Assembly: GCA_900315955.1 (NCBI GenBank)
Contig: ONBC01000027.1
Coordinates: 1-64,000 of the forward strand
Reading direction: 5' to 3'
Source of the DNA: an uncultured Prevotella sp.
GTDB lineage: Bacteria > Bacteroidota > Bacteroidia > Bacteroidales > Bacteroidaceae
DNA: 64,000 bases
This document shows, in pieces, positions 18,442-27,721 of this stretch. Numbering within the stretch: position 1 is the first letter of the stretch; each line of letters begins with the position of its first letter. Made by a program: the position numbers and the translations under genes. The notes below the pieces were generated by a model. It was not told where the DNA came from and did no database searches. It saw only the letters and a list, made by a program, of their open reading frames with translations.

Positions 18442-19854
18442 ATGAAAGGATATAAGAATCGAATCGAGCGGTGCTGCTCACTGTTGGCGCTGATGCTATG
18501 CTGTGCGGTGGCTTTTGCTGCCACAAGCACTGTGCATATCAAGAGCGTGACAGGCATCAACAAGATGTTTGGAGACGGCATGAAAATGGCAGCTGTGGCG
18601 TTGGAGTACGACTGCGCCATAAGCACGTCGTCGTTAAAGCCTTCCTGCTTCGCCCTGTCAACGGACAAGAAAATCACGCGAGTGTATGCCAATGACGACG
18701 TAGCCCTCGACCAACAGGGTAAGGGAAAGAACGGCAGGTACGTCATCATAGAGCTCAGCACCGACTATCAGCTGCCAGTGCCCTCGATAGCCTTTTCAGA
18801 TGTGAAGAAGCATGAGCGATGGAAACGGGAGGGAAAGAAGCTGCCCCATCTCGAGGTAAAGAACGTGTTGAAGGATGTCATCGCCTTCCGTGGAAACCCT
18901 GCCGCACATCCCTCCATATCCTTGTCGTCGAAACATGGCGGCAACGGCGAGGATATCTCCGTGAGGCAGATAACCGACATCATGGACACGAAGGGGCTGG
19001 CAGTACCTGCCGATTCGGAATGGGTTGACAACGTAAAGAACATGAACCTCGTGCTTGACGATTTTGCCAAACCAGACTTTATGGACCCTAAGCGCGGAGA
19101 GGTCACCAAGTTTGACATCTTTCTGCCTTATGACTACGACGCTTCAAAGAAGTATCCTCTTGTGCTGTATCTGGAGGATGAATATTCTTGTGCGAATCAG
19201 CATGATGCCCCTCTGACAGAGGGATTGGGCGCCGTCATCTGGGCTACACCAGAAGAGCAGAGCCGACAGCCGTCAATAGTGCTGGTGCCGGTGCTGAAAA
19301 ATAATGTCGCCGACACTGCTTACCATGTCAACGCTGACTTCAGTGCCATTCCTAATCTGCTCGACACCATAGAGAATCTGTATCATGTGGATCGCAGCCG
19401 TGTGTATCTCGTCGGACAGTCTCTGGGTGCCCGTGCTGCCCTGGCTTTGCAGGAGAGGTATCCACATCGTTTTGCCGCTTCCCTACTGGTGTCAGGAGCA
19501 TGGAATCCGGCCACAGCCAGCAGGCTGAAAGATGAGCATCTACTCTTTGTGGCAGCCGATGCCGACAGCGACACCAAGGCGGAGGTGACGGCATATATAA
19601 AACAGCTGAAAAAAGCCGGAGCCAAGGCAAGCAGTAAGACGGTGGACATGGGACAAGCTCATGAAACGGTGGACGGAGACATCAGCCTGCTCACGGAGGA
19701 CAGTGCTAACGTGAAATGCTTGTTGATGAAAGCGGGAACCATCGTTCCAAAAGGTATCCCCGACAATGCCCTCTGCAACAAAACTTATACATGGCGACTG
19801 GTCTACCAATATGCCAGTGTAAGGAATTGGCTCTTCAAGCAGGTCCTCAAATGA
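18442..19854 (+). CDS. Secreted EstA-like alpha/beta hydrolase (paralog 2)
   Basis: The 470-residue product parallels the gene at 13382. It has a signal peptide, an Ig-like N-terminus (SVTGINKMFGDGMKMAAVAL), then an alpha/beta hydrolase with PLVLYLEDE and the elbow LVGQSLGARAA near 325. Both paralogs share the phrase GAVIWATPxEQ. The likely acid and His are harder to place. Having two divergent copies in one operon suggests action on two related bonds or sites of one substrate. It starts 9 bp after the CE1-like gene and ends 37 bp before the ceramidase-like gene. Confidence 0.78.
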   Translation: MKGYKNRIERCCSLLALMLCCAVAFAATSTVHIKSVTGINKMFGDGMKMAAVALEYDCAISTSSLKPSCFALSTDKKITRVYANDDVALDQQGKGKNGRYVIIELSTDYQLPVPSIAFSDVKKHERWKREGKKLPHLEVKNVLKDVIAFRGNPAAHPSISLSSKHGGNGEDISVRQITDIMDTKGLAVPADSEWVDNVKNMNLVLDDFAKPDFMDPKRGEVTKFDIFLPYDYDASKKYPLVLYLEDEYSCANQHDAPLTEGLGAVIWATPEEQSRQPSIVLVPVLKNNVADTAYHVNADFSAIPNLLDTIENLYHVDRSRVYLVGQSLGARAALALQERYPHRFAASLLVSGAWNPATASRLKDEHLLFVAADADSDTKAEVTAYIKQLKKAGAKASSKTVDMGQAHETVDGDISLLTEDSANVKCLLMKAGTIVPKGIPDNALCNKTYTWRLVYQYASVRNWLFKQVLK

Positions 19855-19891
19855 TATGTACGAGGATTGGTAACTCAAAAGGAATAAAACT

Positions 19892-21988
19892 ATGAGAAAG
19901 TACTTTATGATGGCGTTTATGGTGATGGTCGTGTCAATGATGGCAGCAGGCCACGCCATTGCCGCCGATGTCAATGCTGTTTTCATGGCCGGTGCCGCGA
20001 AGGCTGATATCACACCAGAAGTCTTTCCGCTGACACGTGCCCCAAAGGTAACGATAACAGGTGTGTTGGACTCTCTTACCGTCCGGGTCATAGCTCTGAG
20101 CAAAGGTCCGACGACGGTGCTGCTGATAGCCAGTGAGACAGGGCGCTCCTTCGGCCCTGTCTTTGCAAAAGCCATAGCCCGTCATACCGCTCTGCCATTG
20201 GAGAATATCATACTCACTTCTACCCATACACATGCCGCGCCAGAGATTACAGAGCATGACTCTGTCCTCATTGCCGATATGTTACAGGGGAAGAAAGCTC
20301 CTAAAGACCTCGCCCCTGACAAGGCAAATCTGTTGAGATGGGCACGGAAGAGCTATGACAATACCCTTGCCGCTGTTGATGCCGCGTTGCGGTCACGGCG
20401 TCCTGCAGCGGTGGGGATAGGATATACGGAGAGCTATATCAACGTCAACCGCAACTCATTGTACGTAGACACACGGGATATAGGATGGAACCCTGCCGGG
20501 GAGACCGACCACACATTGGCCGTTGTCAATATTGTAGACAGCAATGGCAACTCCATAGCCTGTATCATGCACTATGCTGTCCATGGTACAGTGATGCATG
20601 CCAACACCTGTATGCCGGATGGCGGCACGGCTGTGAGTGCTGACATCCCCGGTATCGTGTCAGGATACATGGAGCAGAGACATCCGGGCATCGTGGCCAT
20701 GTGGCTGTCAGGGGCTGCAGGCGACCAGAATCCCATCATCCAGAATAATATGTATGCTCCCTCACCGAAGACTGGGAAACCTGACGAAACCTTCAACAAC
20801 GACACAAATATTCTTTATTTCCTCTCTAAGATTCATTTCGCTGATGCGGAGCATGCCCTGAAGTCGGTGGGTGAGTACCGACAAAATCCTGACCTGGCCA
20901 TCAGCTATATTGCGGATTCCATCCCGGCTAAGAAGACAGGTACTGTGGGTGTCAACCTCCAGGTGATGAGATTGGGTGATATTGGCTTTGCCTGTTTCTC
21001 CGGGGAGCTCTATTCTCCTACTGGCAGGTACATGAAAGAACACGCTGTTCTATCCAACACGCTGGTCGTGAACCATTGCTGGCAGCGACCGGAGCAGATA
21101 AATGGCTATTGTGCCGATGACTGGACCTTGCGTAATGGCGGTTTTGGGCTGAGGCAGGCCTCTTTCGCTCCCGGACACCTTAATACGACGCTTACGCGCA
21201 TGATGAACAGCTGCTTTGAGAAACAAGGGTTGCCAACCTATCAGAAAGGTGACATCATCTATTTCGGTGCGTATCCGCAACGGGCAGGAGAGCCGAATGG
21301 CAGGCCTCGTCTGGCCTGGAGAGTGCTCGATGTAGGCAAAGACGGGACGCTGACGCTGATAACAGATAAAATCATCGACATCGTACCCTTTAACCTCAAC
21401 GATGCTGACGGCAATGAATGGAGCCATAGCAATCTTCGCGCATGGCTCAACAGTAAAGGCGGAAGTAATGCTTCGGGAGATACGGAAGGCTTCTACAACA
21501 TGGCATTCAATGAGATGGAGAAGAAACAAATCTTGACCTCAAAGGTTGCCATGCACTCCCAAGGGAAGTTTATCGCCTTTAATAGGTTGAAGAAGGGCGA
21601 CAACTGGGAATATTACACCACAGAAGGCGATTCTGATACAGAAGACAAGGTCTATGCGCTGAGTGGTGAAGAGATCTTCAGTCTCTTTGGGCTCAGCAAG
21701 CGCGCTCGCTTCGAAGAGTTAGGCTATGACCCTCACAACTACACCGGTGCACAGGCCAAGGGAACAGCGTACGCTGTCTCCATGGGGTTGAAGGTCAACG
21801 ACGGCAGAAATGGGCCAAGCTCGGTGGGATATGCCGATTACTGGACCCGCTCCAAAGGAGCACAAGATCCTGGGAAGACGATGTCGTGTGGCGTCTTCTT
21901 GGGCAGTACGGGCTCGCTGAATGTGGGGAGGTCGGTGACCCGCCTCTATGGTGTGCGGCCGGTGATACGCGTTAAGTTGCCAAGATAG
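19892..21988 (+). CDS. Neutral ceramidase-like hydrolase fused to a DUF6273 domain
   Basis: The 698-residue secreted protein has a signal peptide ending GHAIAA. The N-terminal half (about 28-420) matches the neutral/alkaline non-lysosomal ceramidase N-terminal domain. It has AGAAKADITPEVFP at its start, the zinc-type motif STHTHAAPE, and AVHGTVMH and SGAAGDQNP downstream. The ceramidase C-terminal domain is absent. Residues about 440-698 instead carry a DUF6273-like module (WSHSNLRAWLN, then YWTRSK and VRPVIRVKLP). Bacterial members of the N-terminal family act on amides or esters of several kinds, so ceramide is only one possible substrate. Last gene of the HTCS-linked operon. Confidence 0.82.
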   Translation: MRKYFMMAFMVMVVSMMAAGHAIAADVNAVFMAGAAKADITPEVFPLTRAPKVTITGVLDSLTVRVIALSKGPTTVLLIASETGRSFGPVFAKAIARHTALPLENIILTSTHTHAAPEITEHDSVLIADMLQGKKAPKDLAPDKANLLRWARKSYDNTLAAVDAALRSRRPAAVGIGYTESYINVNRNSLYVDTRDIGWNPAGETDHTLAVVNIVDSNGNSIACIMHYAVHGTVMHANTCMPDGGTAVSADIPGIVSGYMEQRHPGIVAMWLSGAAGDQNPIIQNNMYAPSPKTGKPDETFNNDTNILYFLSKIHFADAEHALKSVGEYRQNPDLAISYIADSIPAKKTGTVGVNLQVMRLGDIGFACFSGELYSPTGRYMKEHAVLSNTLVVNHCWQRPEQINGYCADDWTLRNGGFGLRQASFAPGHLNTTLTRMMNSCFEKQGLPTYQKGDIIYFGAYPQRAGEPNGRPRLAWRVLDVGKDGTLTLITDKIIDIVPFNLNDADGNEWSHSNLRAWLNSKGGSNASGDTEGFYNMAFNEMEKKQILTSKVAMHSQGKFIAFNRLKKGDNWEYYTTEGDSDTEDKVYALSGEEIFSLFGLSKRARFEELGYDPHNYTGAQAKGTAYAVSMGLKVNDGRNGPSSVGYADYWTRSKGAQDPGKTMSCGVFLGSTGSLNVGRSVTRLYGVRPVIRVKLPR

Positions 21989-22038
21989 TAACAAGATAAA
22001 AACGCTAAGTTTTGGTGCACTTCGATATTAAATCCAAA

Positions 22039-22069
22039 GACCCTCTGCAACGAGACATCGCAGAGGGTC
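22039..22069. terminator. Bidirectional hairpin terminator between convergent genes
   Basis: GACCCTCTGC (22039-22048) and GCAGAGGGTC (22060-22069) form a perfect 10-bp stem with an 11-nt loop. It lies between the convergent stops at 21988 and 22079. Confidence 0.75.
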
Positions 22070-22078
22070 CTGTGCATA

Positions 22079-24556
22079 TTAGAATCCGTAGGTCACCGTA
22101 AGATTGATGTTGCGGGGTGCACCGGGGAAGGAGCGTAGCTTGTCGTAGCCGCCCACCCAGTAAGTACGGTTGAAGACATTGTTGAAGTTGGCCTGCATCT
22201 GTAGATGACGGAGGCGGTAGTAGAGGGCAGCATTGAAGAGTCCGTAGCCAGGATAGGTCACGGTGTTGGCGCGACGCCCCACCTGCCCGTAGCGGCTCGA
22301 TACGGCATTGAAGCCCAGTCCCAGTCCGAGATTGCGCAAGCTGCCATGCTCGATGATATATTTCGACCAGATGTTCATACTGTGTCGTGGTGTGTTCGGG
22401 CGCTGTAAGCCGAAGTCCTTTTCTGTGTCGGTGGCAGTCTTGGTAATCTTCGCGTTGGTATAGGCATAGCTGGCCTGCACGTGCCAGTTGGGAAGGATGT
22501 CACCGGCGACATCCATCTCCACGCCACGCGCCACCTCTTCGCCCACTTGTACCATAAGGTCCGGGTTGCCCTCGTCACCGGCATTGTAGAGCACATTGGT
22601 CTTGGCAAGACGGTAGACGGCCATGGTGGCACTCAACCGACCGTCGAGCCACTCGGTTTTGGTACCGGCCTCGTAGAGCGTACTCGTCTCCGGATCGAAG
22701 GGACCACCGGCATTGGGATCACTCTGGGTGGCAGCATCTTGGGGCTCAAAGCCTTTCATCCATGTGGCATAGAGATTGATATGACTGTTGACGGTGCCCA
22801 CCAAGCCCACACGCGGAAGAAAAGCGTGCTGGTGCGTGGTGCGCTCACCAGACATGCCCTTGTTGAGGACATCGGTGAACCATTCCTGGCGCAGCCCCAA
22901 CAGCAGCTTCAGGAAGCCTGCATCCATCTGTTCCTGAACATAGACACCATGTGAATACTGCTCGTAGGGCGAGATATTGGACGAGACAAAGACATACTTA
23001 CTGATATCCAAGATGGCATTGCCCGAGCTCGTGGTCAGGTCAAAGGCAGGAACATTGGTCACCGGGTTGCCATCAGCATCGAGCACAAACTGATCCTTTG
23101 TCTTCACAGTATATTTCGTAGAGGTGGTGCCATCCTTCTTCAGATATCCCGAGGCGAGCATCTGCGAGGAACCTGGCCTGAGGATGGTCTGGAAATAGTC
23201 ATAGCCCACGAGCACCTTATGGTCGATGCCCCAAGTGCGTGTCGTCCATGTCAGGTAGTTGTTGAAGTTGTTGTTGCGGAAATGGCGTTTGCGGATAAGA
23301 CATTGCATGAGCACCTTTGTCGGGTCGGTGGTACCATCAGCAAGTGTGACATAGGCATTGGCTTGGTTGTGCTCACGCAGATCCTCGTCGTAGGATGAGT
23401 TGAGGTATATGCTGTTGAATGTCAGGTGCCGGTTGAATTTATGTGTGAGCGACAGCGTGACATTCATCAGGTTTTCATGCAGATAGTCGTTGGCTGCCGA
23501 GAGTGAGCTGGAGATGGGACGCGAGTAGAGACTGCCATCGCCGAAGATAGCCTGCCCGCGATCTACCTTGCCGTTGTTATACTGCCACGAGAGGTCGACA
23601 TTAAACTGTGTCTTGTCGGTGGGGAGAAAGGAGAACGATGGAGCTACAATATACGACTTCGTCTGCTGCAAGTCGCGGTAGGTATCGCTATTCTCATAGC
23701 CGAGGTTCAACCTACATAATAATGTGTGCTTGCGGTTCAGTGGTCCAGTAAAGTCGGTATAGGTATCAATGGTGTTGAAGCTGCCTGCTGTCACCGAGAC
23801 GGTATGGCGCGTCTCAGAGAGTGGCTTCTTGGTCACGCGGTTGATGACACCACCGGGAGCGGCATTACCAAAGAGTACCGAGGAAGGACCCTTGATAATC
23901 TCCACGCGCTCGATATTGGCCAGTGAACTCTGCTTCCACAGACTCGTCTGAGCCCGCATCCCGTTGATGAGATTGCCAGAGTTGCGGTTGCCGGTCGTAC
24001 GGAAACCCCGGATGGAGAAGTCGTTATAGAAAGTGTACTGACTTACACCGCTGATGTTCTTCACCACATCATTGACGGTATGGGCTCCTTGGTCGAGGAC
24101 AAGCTCCTTGGTGACATAGCCGATAGACTGCGGTATGTCCTTGAGCGGCGTTGCAGTCTTGGTTCCTATGAAAGAGAGGGTGTTCTTATACGACTTCTCA
24201 TAACGGCCTACAACCTCTACCTCCTGTAGGGTTGTCATACCGTCTTTCATGCGGATGGTAAATGTCTTATTACTGCCATCGGCTGGAGGGACGATGCGGC
24301 GGGTAGGTTTGAAGCCCATGCTGGTGAATGTCAGGGTGTCACCCGCAACAACATCGTCGGGAAGGGTGAAGTAGCCCATTTCGTCGGCTATGGTCCGCTC
24401 TTCGGTACGACTAACAGAAACAATCACACCAGGAATAGCTTCACCTTTGGTGTCCAATACTCTTCCTTTCCTGACGGCAAGACTGTCGGTCTGAGCACTG
24501 GCATTGGTGAACACACCTAAGCACACTGCCGTCATAGCTATCATCTTTGAATACAT
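22079..24556 (-). CDS. TonB-dependent siderophore receptor
   Basis: The 825-residue outer-membrane receptor has a signal peptide, then a CarboxypepD_reg-like domain (about 30-110, RKGRVLDTKGEAIPGV ... DEMGYFTLPD). The plug (about 125-260) carries LKDIPQSIGYVTKELV, DVVKNISGVSQYTFYNDFSI and VEIIKGPSSVLFGNAAPGG. The C-terminal barrel ends in a terminal Phe (TVTYGF). This plug pattern is typical of ferric-hydroxamate/catecholate receptors (TIGR01783-like). Ligand cannot be read from sequence. It faces the HTCS-linked operon tail-to-tail and has its own promoter, so it is probably an independent iron-uptake gene. Confidence 0.9.
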   Translation of the reverse strand: MYSKMIAMTAVCLGVFTNASAQTDSLAVRKGRVLDTKGEAIPGVIVSVSRTEERTIADEMGYFTLPDDVVAGDTLTFTSMGFKPTRRIVPPADGSNKTFTIRMKDGMTTLQEVEVVGRYEKSYKNTLSFIGTKTATPLKDIPQSIGYVTKELVLDQGAHTVNDVVKNISGVSQYTFYNDFSIRGFRTTGNRNSGNLINGMRAQTSLWKQSSLANIERVEIIKGPSSVLFGNAAPGGVINRVTKKPLSETRHTVSVTAGSFNTIDTYTDFTGPLNRKHTLLCRLNLGYENSDTYRDLQQTKSYIVAPSFSFLPTDKTQFNVDLSWQYNNGKVDRGQAIFGDGSLYSRPISSSLSAANDYLHENLMNVTLSLTHKFNRHLTFNSIYLNSSYDEDLREHNQANAYVTLADGTTDPTKVLMQCLIRKRHFRNNNFNNYLTWTTRTWGIDHKVLVGYDYFQTILRPGSSQMLASGYLKKDGTTSTKYTVKTKDQFVLDADGNPVTNVPAFDLTTSSGNAILDISKYVFVSSNISPYEQYSHGVYVQEQMDAGFLKLLLGLRQEWFTDVLNKGMSGERTTHQHAFLPRVGLVGTVNSHINLYATWMKGFEPQDAATQSDPNAGGPFDPETSTLYEAGTKTEWLDGRLSATMAVYRLAKTNVLYNAGDEGNPDLMVQVGEEVARGVEMDVAGDILPNWHVQASYAYTNAKITKTATDTEKDFGLQRPNTPRHSMNIWSKYIIEHGSLRNLGLGLGFNAVSSRYGQVGRRANTVTYPGYGLFNAALYYRLRHLQMQANFNNVFNRTYWVGGYDKLRSFPGAPRNINLTVTYGF

Positions 24557-24587
24557 ATCTTTTATATAAAAATACTAAAACTTTCGC

Positions 24588-24595
24588 AAAATTAC
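24588..24595 (-). promoter_or_regulatory. -7 box for the siderophore receptor gene
   Basis: The minus strand reads TAATTTTG 32 bp upstream of the ATG at 24556. No Fur-box-like palindrome was evident. Confidence 0.45.
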
Positions 24596-24770
24596 TCACA
24601 AAAAGGATCACCGACGAAAGGTTCGGCGACAAACTGGCTGCTGACGGTGCAAAATACCTAATCGTGGGGATGTATCCATGCCTAATCGTCTGGTATGGAA
24701 TGGGTAGTGGAACAGTGAGAAAAAATAGACTCGACAGCGTAGGCAAGACCGATGCGCAGGGAGATGCGAA

Positions 24771-24815
24771 GAAAAAAGAAAATCCCGTAAGCTCTTTGTG
24801 TAAAAGAACTCACGG
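24771..24815 (-). terminator. Rho-independent terminator of tRNA-Leu
   Basis: Reading the minus strand, CCGTGAGTTCTTT pairs with AAAGAGCTTACGG (two mismatches) across a short loop. A T-rich tract (GATTTTCTTTTTTC) follows. It begins 11 bp after the tRNA 3' end. Confidence 0.75.
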
Positions 24816-24826
24816 AATTTATATTG

Positions 24827-24908
24827 TACCTGGACTCGGGCTCGAACCGAGATGCCTTGCGGCACTGGTGTTTGAGACCAGCGCGTCTACCTATTCCGCC
24901 ATCCAGGC
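24827..24908 (-). tRNA. tRNA-Leu (anticodon CAA)
   Basis: On the minus strand GCCTGGA pairs with TCCAGGT to form the acceptor stem (one G-U pair). The anticodon arm is CTGGT-CTCAAAC-ACCAG with anticodon CAA. A variable arm GTGCCGCAAGGCAT-like stem follows, then the T arm CTCGG-TTCGAGC-CCGAG. Length is 82 nt and the CCA tail is not encoded. The class II variable arm and anticodon both support leucine. Confidence 0.93.
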
Positions 24909-24955
24909 GTAGCATGCTAACCTGCTTTTGAGGAACATATCTACAAAATGTGGTG

Positions 24956-24987
24956 CAAAGGTAGATGTTTTTTTTGAAAAGAGCAAA
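24956..24987 (-). promoter_or_regulatory. Promoter for tRNA-Leu
   Basis: The minus strand has TTTG at 24987-24984 and TACCTTTG at 24963-24956 with 20 bp between, a full -33/-7 match 48 bp upstream of the tRNA. Confidence 0.7.
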
Positions 24988-25065
24988 TGCAATGGGAGTT
25001 TTTTTGATATTTTTGTACGAAGCCGATGATTGTCCCTCAGGTCACGCATGTCCATCCCTTGCACT

Positions 25066-25773
25066 TTACAGCCGGAACTTATATCCTATCGTGATACAGA
25101 TAGGATAGTTGCGGGCTGTCTGGTCCTCCGAGAAAGAGGTCCAGTTGTTGGATGTGTCAAGACTTACGGCCTGGCGCAGTACCTCCAGCGTGTAGGTAGC
25201 ATCAATCATCACATGGTGATATTCATAGCTCAGACCCATGGGGATACCTGCCACGACGTTGCGGAACTTGTCGCTCACCTTCTCCGACTTCTTCTCCGTA
25301 TAGTTTTCCCACAGATACATGGAGGACGTTCCGTCCCCGAGATTCATCGTGCGGATCGACTTCACCGTCGCCTTGTCCTTGGCGTTGACGAGGAATCCCG
25401 CCTGCAGACCGAGGTGAGCCGACAGCCCCCTGAGCCCTTTGAAATAAGCCCTCAGCTGCAAAGGCACCGTGACATAGGTCACCAAGAGCTTCTCTTTCAC
25501 CGAGGCGTGCGTCTCTTTTTGCTCCTTAAAACCTGTGCCGATATTGCTGATGTCCGCCCCCGTGGTGAGCGAATAGTAGTCGGACAACGGAATCTCTACT
25601 TCCACGCCTCCCGTGCATCCTGCCTTCCACGTCTCGGATAAGTTCAGCGCCGATCCGCTCATCTTTGCGATGGTCATGCCCACGCGTGGTTCGAGTGACA
25701 CACGGCGGCTCTCATTCTGTGCCGAAGCCGTCAGCGGCAGGAGCATCATTAAAAAGGAGAATATCTTTTTCAT
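25066..25773 (-). CDS. PorT-like outer-membrane beta-barrel protein
   Basis: The 235-residue product has a signal peptide (MKKIFSFLMMLLPLTASAQ). Alternating beta strands follow, ending TIGYKFRL, as in the OMP_b-brl_2/PorT family of small 8-strand barrels. Conserved patterns include EPRVGMTIAK near the start and GIPMGLSYEY near the end. These proteins sit in the outer membrane; their individual roles are mostly unknown. Its ATG overlaps the stop codon of the upstream lipoprotein gene by one base (TAATG), so translation is probably coupled. A second family member is at 36402. Confidence 0.82.
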   Translation of the reverse strand: MKKIFSFLMMLLPLTASAQNESRRVSLEPRVGMTIAKMSGSALNLSETWKAGCTGGVEVEIPLSDYYSLTTGADISNIGTGFKEQKETHASVKEKLLVTYVTVPLQLRAYFKGLRGLSAHLGLQAGFLVNAKDKATVKSIRTMNLGDGTSSMYLWENYTEKKSEKVSDKFRNVVAGIPMGLSYEYHHVMIDATYTLEVLRQAVSLDTSNNWTSFSEDQTARNYPICITIGYKFRL

Positions 25774-26933
25774 TATTGCTTGCGTTTATAGGTATAGATT
25801 TCGTAACTGCCGGTCCATGACTTTTTGAGGGTCAGTTCGTCGTTCGAATGGGAAACAATGGTCCAGCTTTCCGTGGCGGAATTGTTGATCAGATCATCCA
25901 TCGACTCCGCGATCAATATCGTATCGTTATCTACATAGAAAGTCCGGTCTGCGGTGTCGCCGTACCTTCCTTTTTGTTTCAGCTGATGGTCGGACGAGAA
26001 AACGAGCTCCCGGTAGAACTGCCGTGTCCAGTCGTTTTCATTGATATCAAAGTCTTCTGACGTTTGACTGCCATTCACGTTTTTATAGTGAACCGCCTCC
26101 CATGTTGTGCCCAGCCAGTCGGGGACGTTACTGTTGGCTATCTTTTCTGCGCGCTCCATCTCCTGAGGAACCGTCTGACGCACAAACTTCTCCACCTTCC
26201 CTCCATCGTTATCAACGACGAGCATCATGGTGTCGTTCACGCCATAAAGCGCATACCTCGTTCCGTAGTAAGGGATCGTACAGAGATAAGCGTTGAGCGT
26301 CACCTTGTCTGAGTGGTATTGTACCGTCCGACGCAAGGAGGAGGCCCAGTCGAGGATCGTTCCTATCAGCGAGACATTGCCCGCTTGGTCGATGTAGATG
26401 CCATCATCCTGCACGCTCCCATCTTCTCCCGTGCATGCCCAGTACCCGGTGAGATCACTCATCTTGAAGTTGCTCATCTTCATGCTTTCGAGCAGGCGGA
26501 GTGTTGCGTCGCCGTCGCCCGGCAGCTTAGCCAGCCGGTGGAAGGGAACGACCGAGGTCTTACCGTTGTAAGCGAGATACATCAGCGAGTCGTTGTTGCC
26601 CGCTACCGTCACCTGGTAATAGCTGCCTGCACTTTTGGGGAGCTGCATCTCATAGTGGTTGCCGTTGACAGACCATTTACCGGTCTTAAAAGAGAACTGG
26701 TAAGGGTCTTGTTCAGAAGCGGTGTACAACCATCCCGTCACCGTTCCGTCTTCGTGAACCACGATACCCTGTATGGCTCCATCACCATTCAAATCTTCTC
26801 CTGCAATCTGCCAGACACCCACAATAGTGTTGTTGACATCCGGCGAAGGACCGTTGTTGTCATCACCACATGAACTGAAAGTGAGAATGCCGGAGAAAAG
26901 CAGGATCACTGTCAGGTAATAGCTGAGTTTCAT
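25773..26933 (-). CDS. Hypothetical lipoprotein with lipocalin-like N-terminal pattern
   Basis: The 386-residue protein has a lipoprotein signal (MKLSYYLTVILLFSG ... FSSCGDD) with the lipidated Cys near 22. NTIVGVWQIAGEDLNGDGAI is typical of lipocalin-like Bacteroidota lipoproteins, and a second repeat starts around MSDLTGYWACTGEDGS. A third segment begins PDWLGTTWEAVHY. So the protein appears built of three beta-barrel-like units. I chose the ATG at 26933 because of the signal sequence. It forms a two-gene operon with the PorT-like barrel, suggesting a shared surface role. Function unknown. Confidence 0.75.
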   Translation of the reverse strand: MKLSYYLTVILLFSGILTFSSCGDDNNGPSPDVNNTIVGVWQIAGEDLNGDGAIQGIVVHEDGTVTGWLYTASEQDPYQFSFKTGKWSVNGNHYEMQLPKSAGSYYQVTVAGNNDSLMYLAYNGKTSVVPFHRLAKLPGDGDATLRLLESMKMSNFKMSDLTGYWACTGEDGSVQDDGIYIDQAGNVSLIGTILDWASSLRRTVQYHSDKVTLNAYLCTIPYYGTRYALYGVNDTMMLVVDNDGGKVEKFVRQTVPQEMERAEKIANSNVPDWLGTTWEAVHYKNVNGSQTSEDFDINENDWTRQFYRELVFSSDHQLKQKGRYGDTADRTFYVDNDTILIAESMDDLINNSATESWTIVSHSNDELTLKKSWTGSYEIYTYKRKQ

Positions 26934-26966
26934 CGTTGTTTTTATTACGTTCTTTTTTATTTCCCG

Positions 26967-26995
26967 CAAAGTTACGTATTTTTTTTATTACGCAA
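26967..26995 (-). promoter_or_regulatory. Promoter of the lipoprotein/barrel operon
   Basis: The minus strand has TTGC at 26995-26992 and TAACTTTG at 26974-26967 (17-bp spacing), 33 bp upstream of the ATG at 26933. Confidence 0.55.
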
Positions 26996-27235
26996 GCATA
27001 AAACGAAAAACAGTATTTAATTTTAGCTGTCTCATCACTCCACAACCTTCGCAAGTGAATGTTTTTCCTGTATTCATCATTGGGACACCCAAGTCGGCGG
27101 TTCGAGCGTGTCGCAAAGTTTCTGGCCTTTGCAGATGAGTTGTCCGATATAAGCCCCGGGCTGCGGAGGTATTGGAGGAACGTGCCGTAAGAAAACGCTT
27201 TCCCGAAAGGTATCGGCATATTTATACTCACTAAA

Positions 27236-27650
27236 ACTAACAACTAACAACTAACAATAAGGTCGGAACACATGTTCTGCCGCCCAAATTCGCCACCCCC
27301 AATATTAACAAGTAACAAGTAACAAGTAACAATAAGGTCGTTCCGCATGATCTGTCTCCCAAAACCACCACCCCCAATGGTAACAAGTAACAATAAGGTC
27401 GTTCAATAGGTTCCAAAAAATTTTTGAACCTCGCGAACATTATAATATATAATAATAATAATGTATATAATCTATTTATATCTCTCGTTCAACGTTCAAA
27501 AAATTCTTTCCCAACGGACCGCCGCATGTATGTTCCGACCTTATTGTTACTTGTTACTTGTTACTTGTTACCCTTAATTGTTAAAATTGCGCCCGCGCAG
27601 GGCTGCCTCGTCGGGGGCGAACAGACATGTGTTACGACCTTATTGTTAGG
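27236..27650. repeat. Cluster of direct and inverted AACAATAAGGTCG repeats
   Basis: The 13-mer AACAATAAGGTCG occurs at 27253, 27328 and 27389, and inverted at 27536 and 27635. Most copies are joined to runs of a 7-mer (AACAAGT on plus, ACTTGTT on the other side). Between the first copies a partly conserved segment repeats (CATGTTCTGCCGCCC versus CATGATCTGTCTCCC, then CCACCCCCAAT). The inverted half makes the whole region roughly palindromic around an AT-rich centre (27402-27530). Reading frames across it encode low-complexity peptides and are not credible genes. Confidence 0.85.
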
Positions 27651-27721
27651 CCCGCCGCGCACGGCAATGCCCGCCCTTGTTGAAGGAGAAAATGTTTCAC
27701 GGTGTTTTGCGATTCAACCGC

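Noticed and set aside
13373..24556. Classical SusC/SusD polysaccharide utilization locus
   Set aside because: No SusD homolog and no glycoside hydrolase or lyase is present. The receptors lack a SusD partner.
24547..24912. 121-codon plus-strand frame between the siderophore receptor and tRNA
   Set aside because: It runs antisense through the tRNA-Leu gene, its terminator and the receptor promoter, so it is unlikely to be coding.
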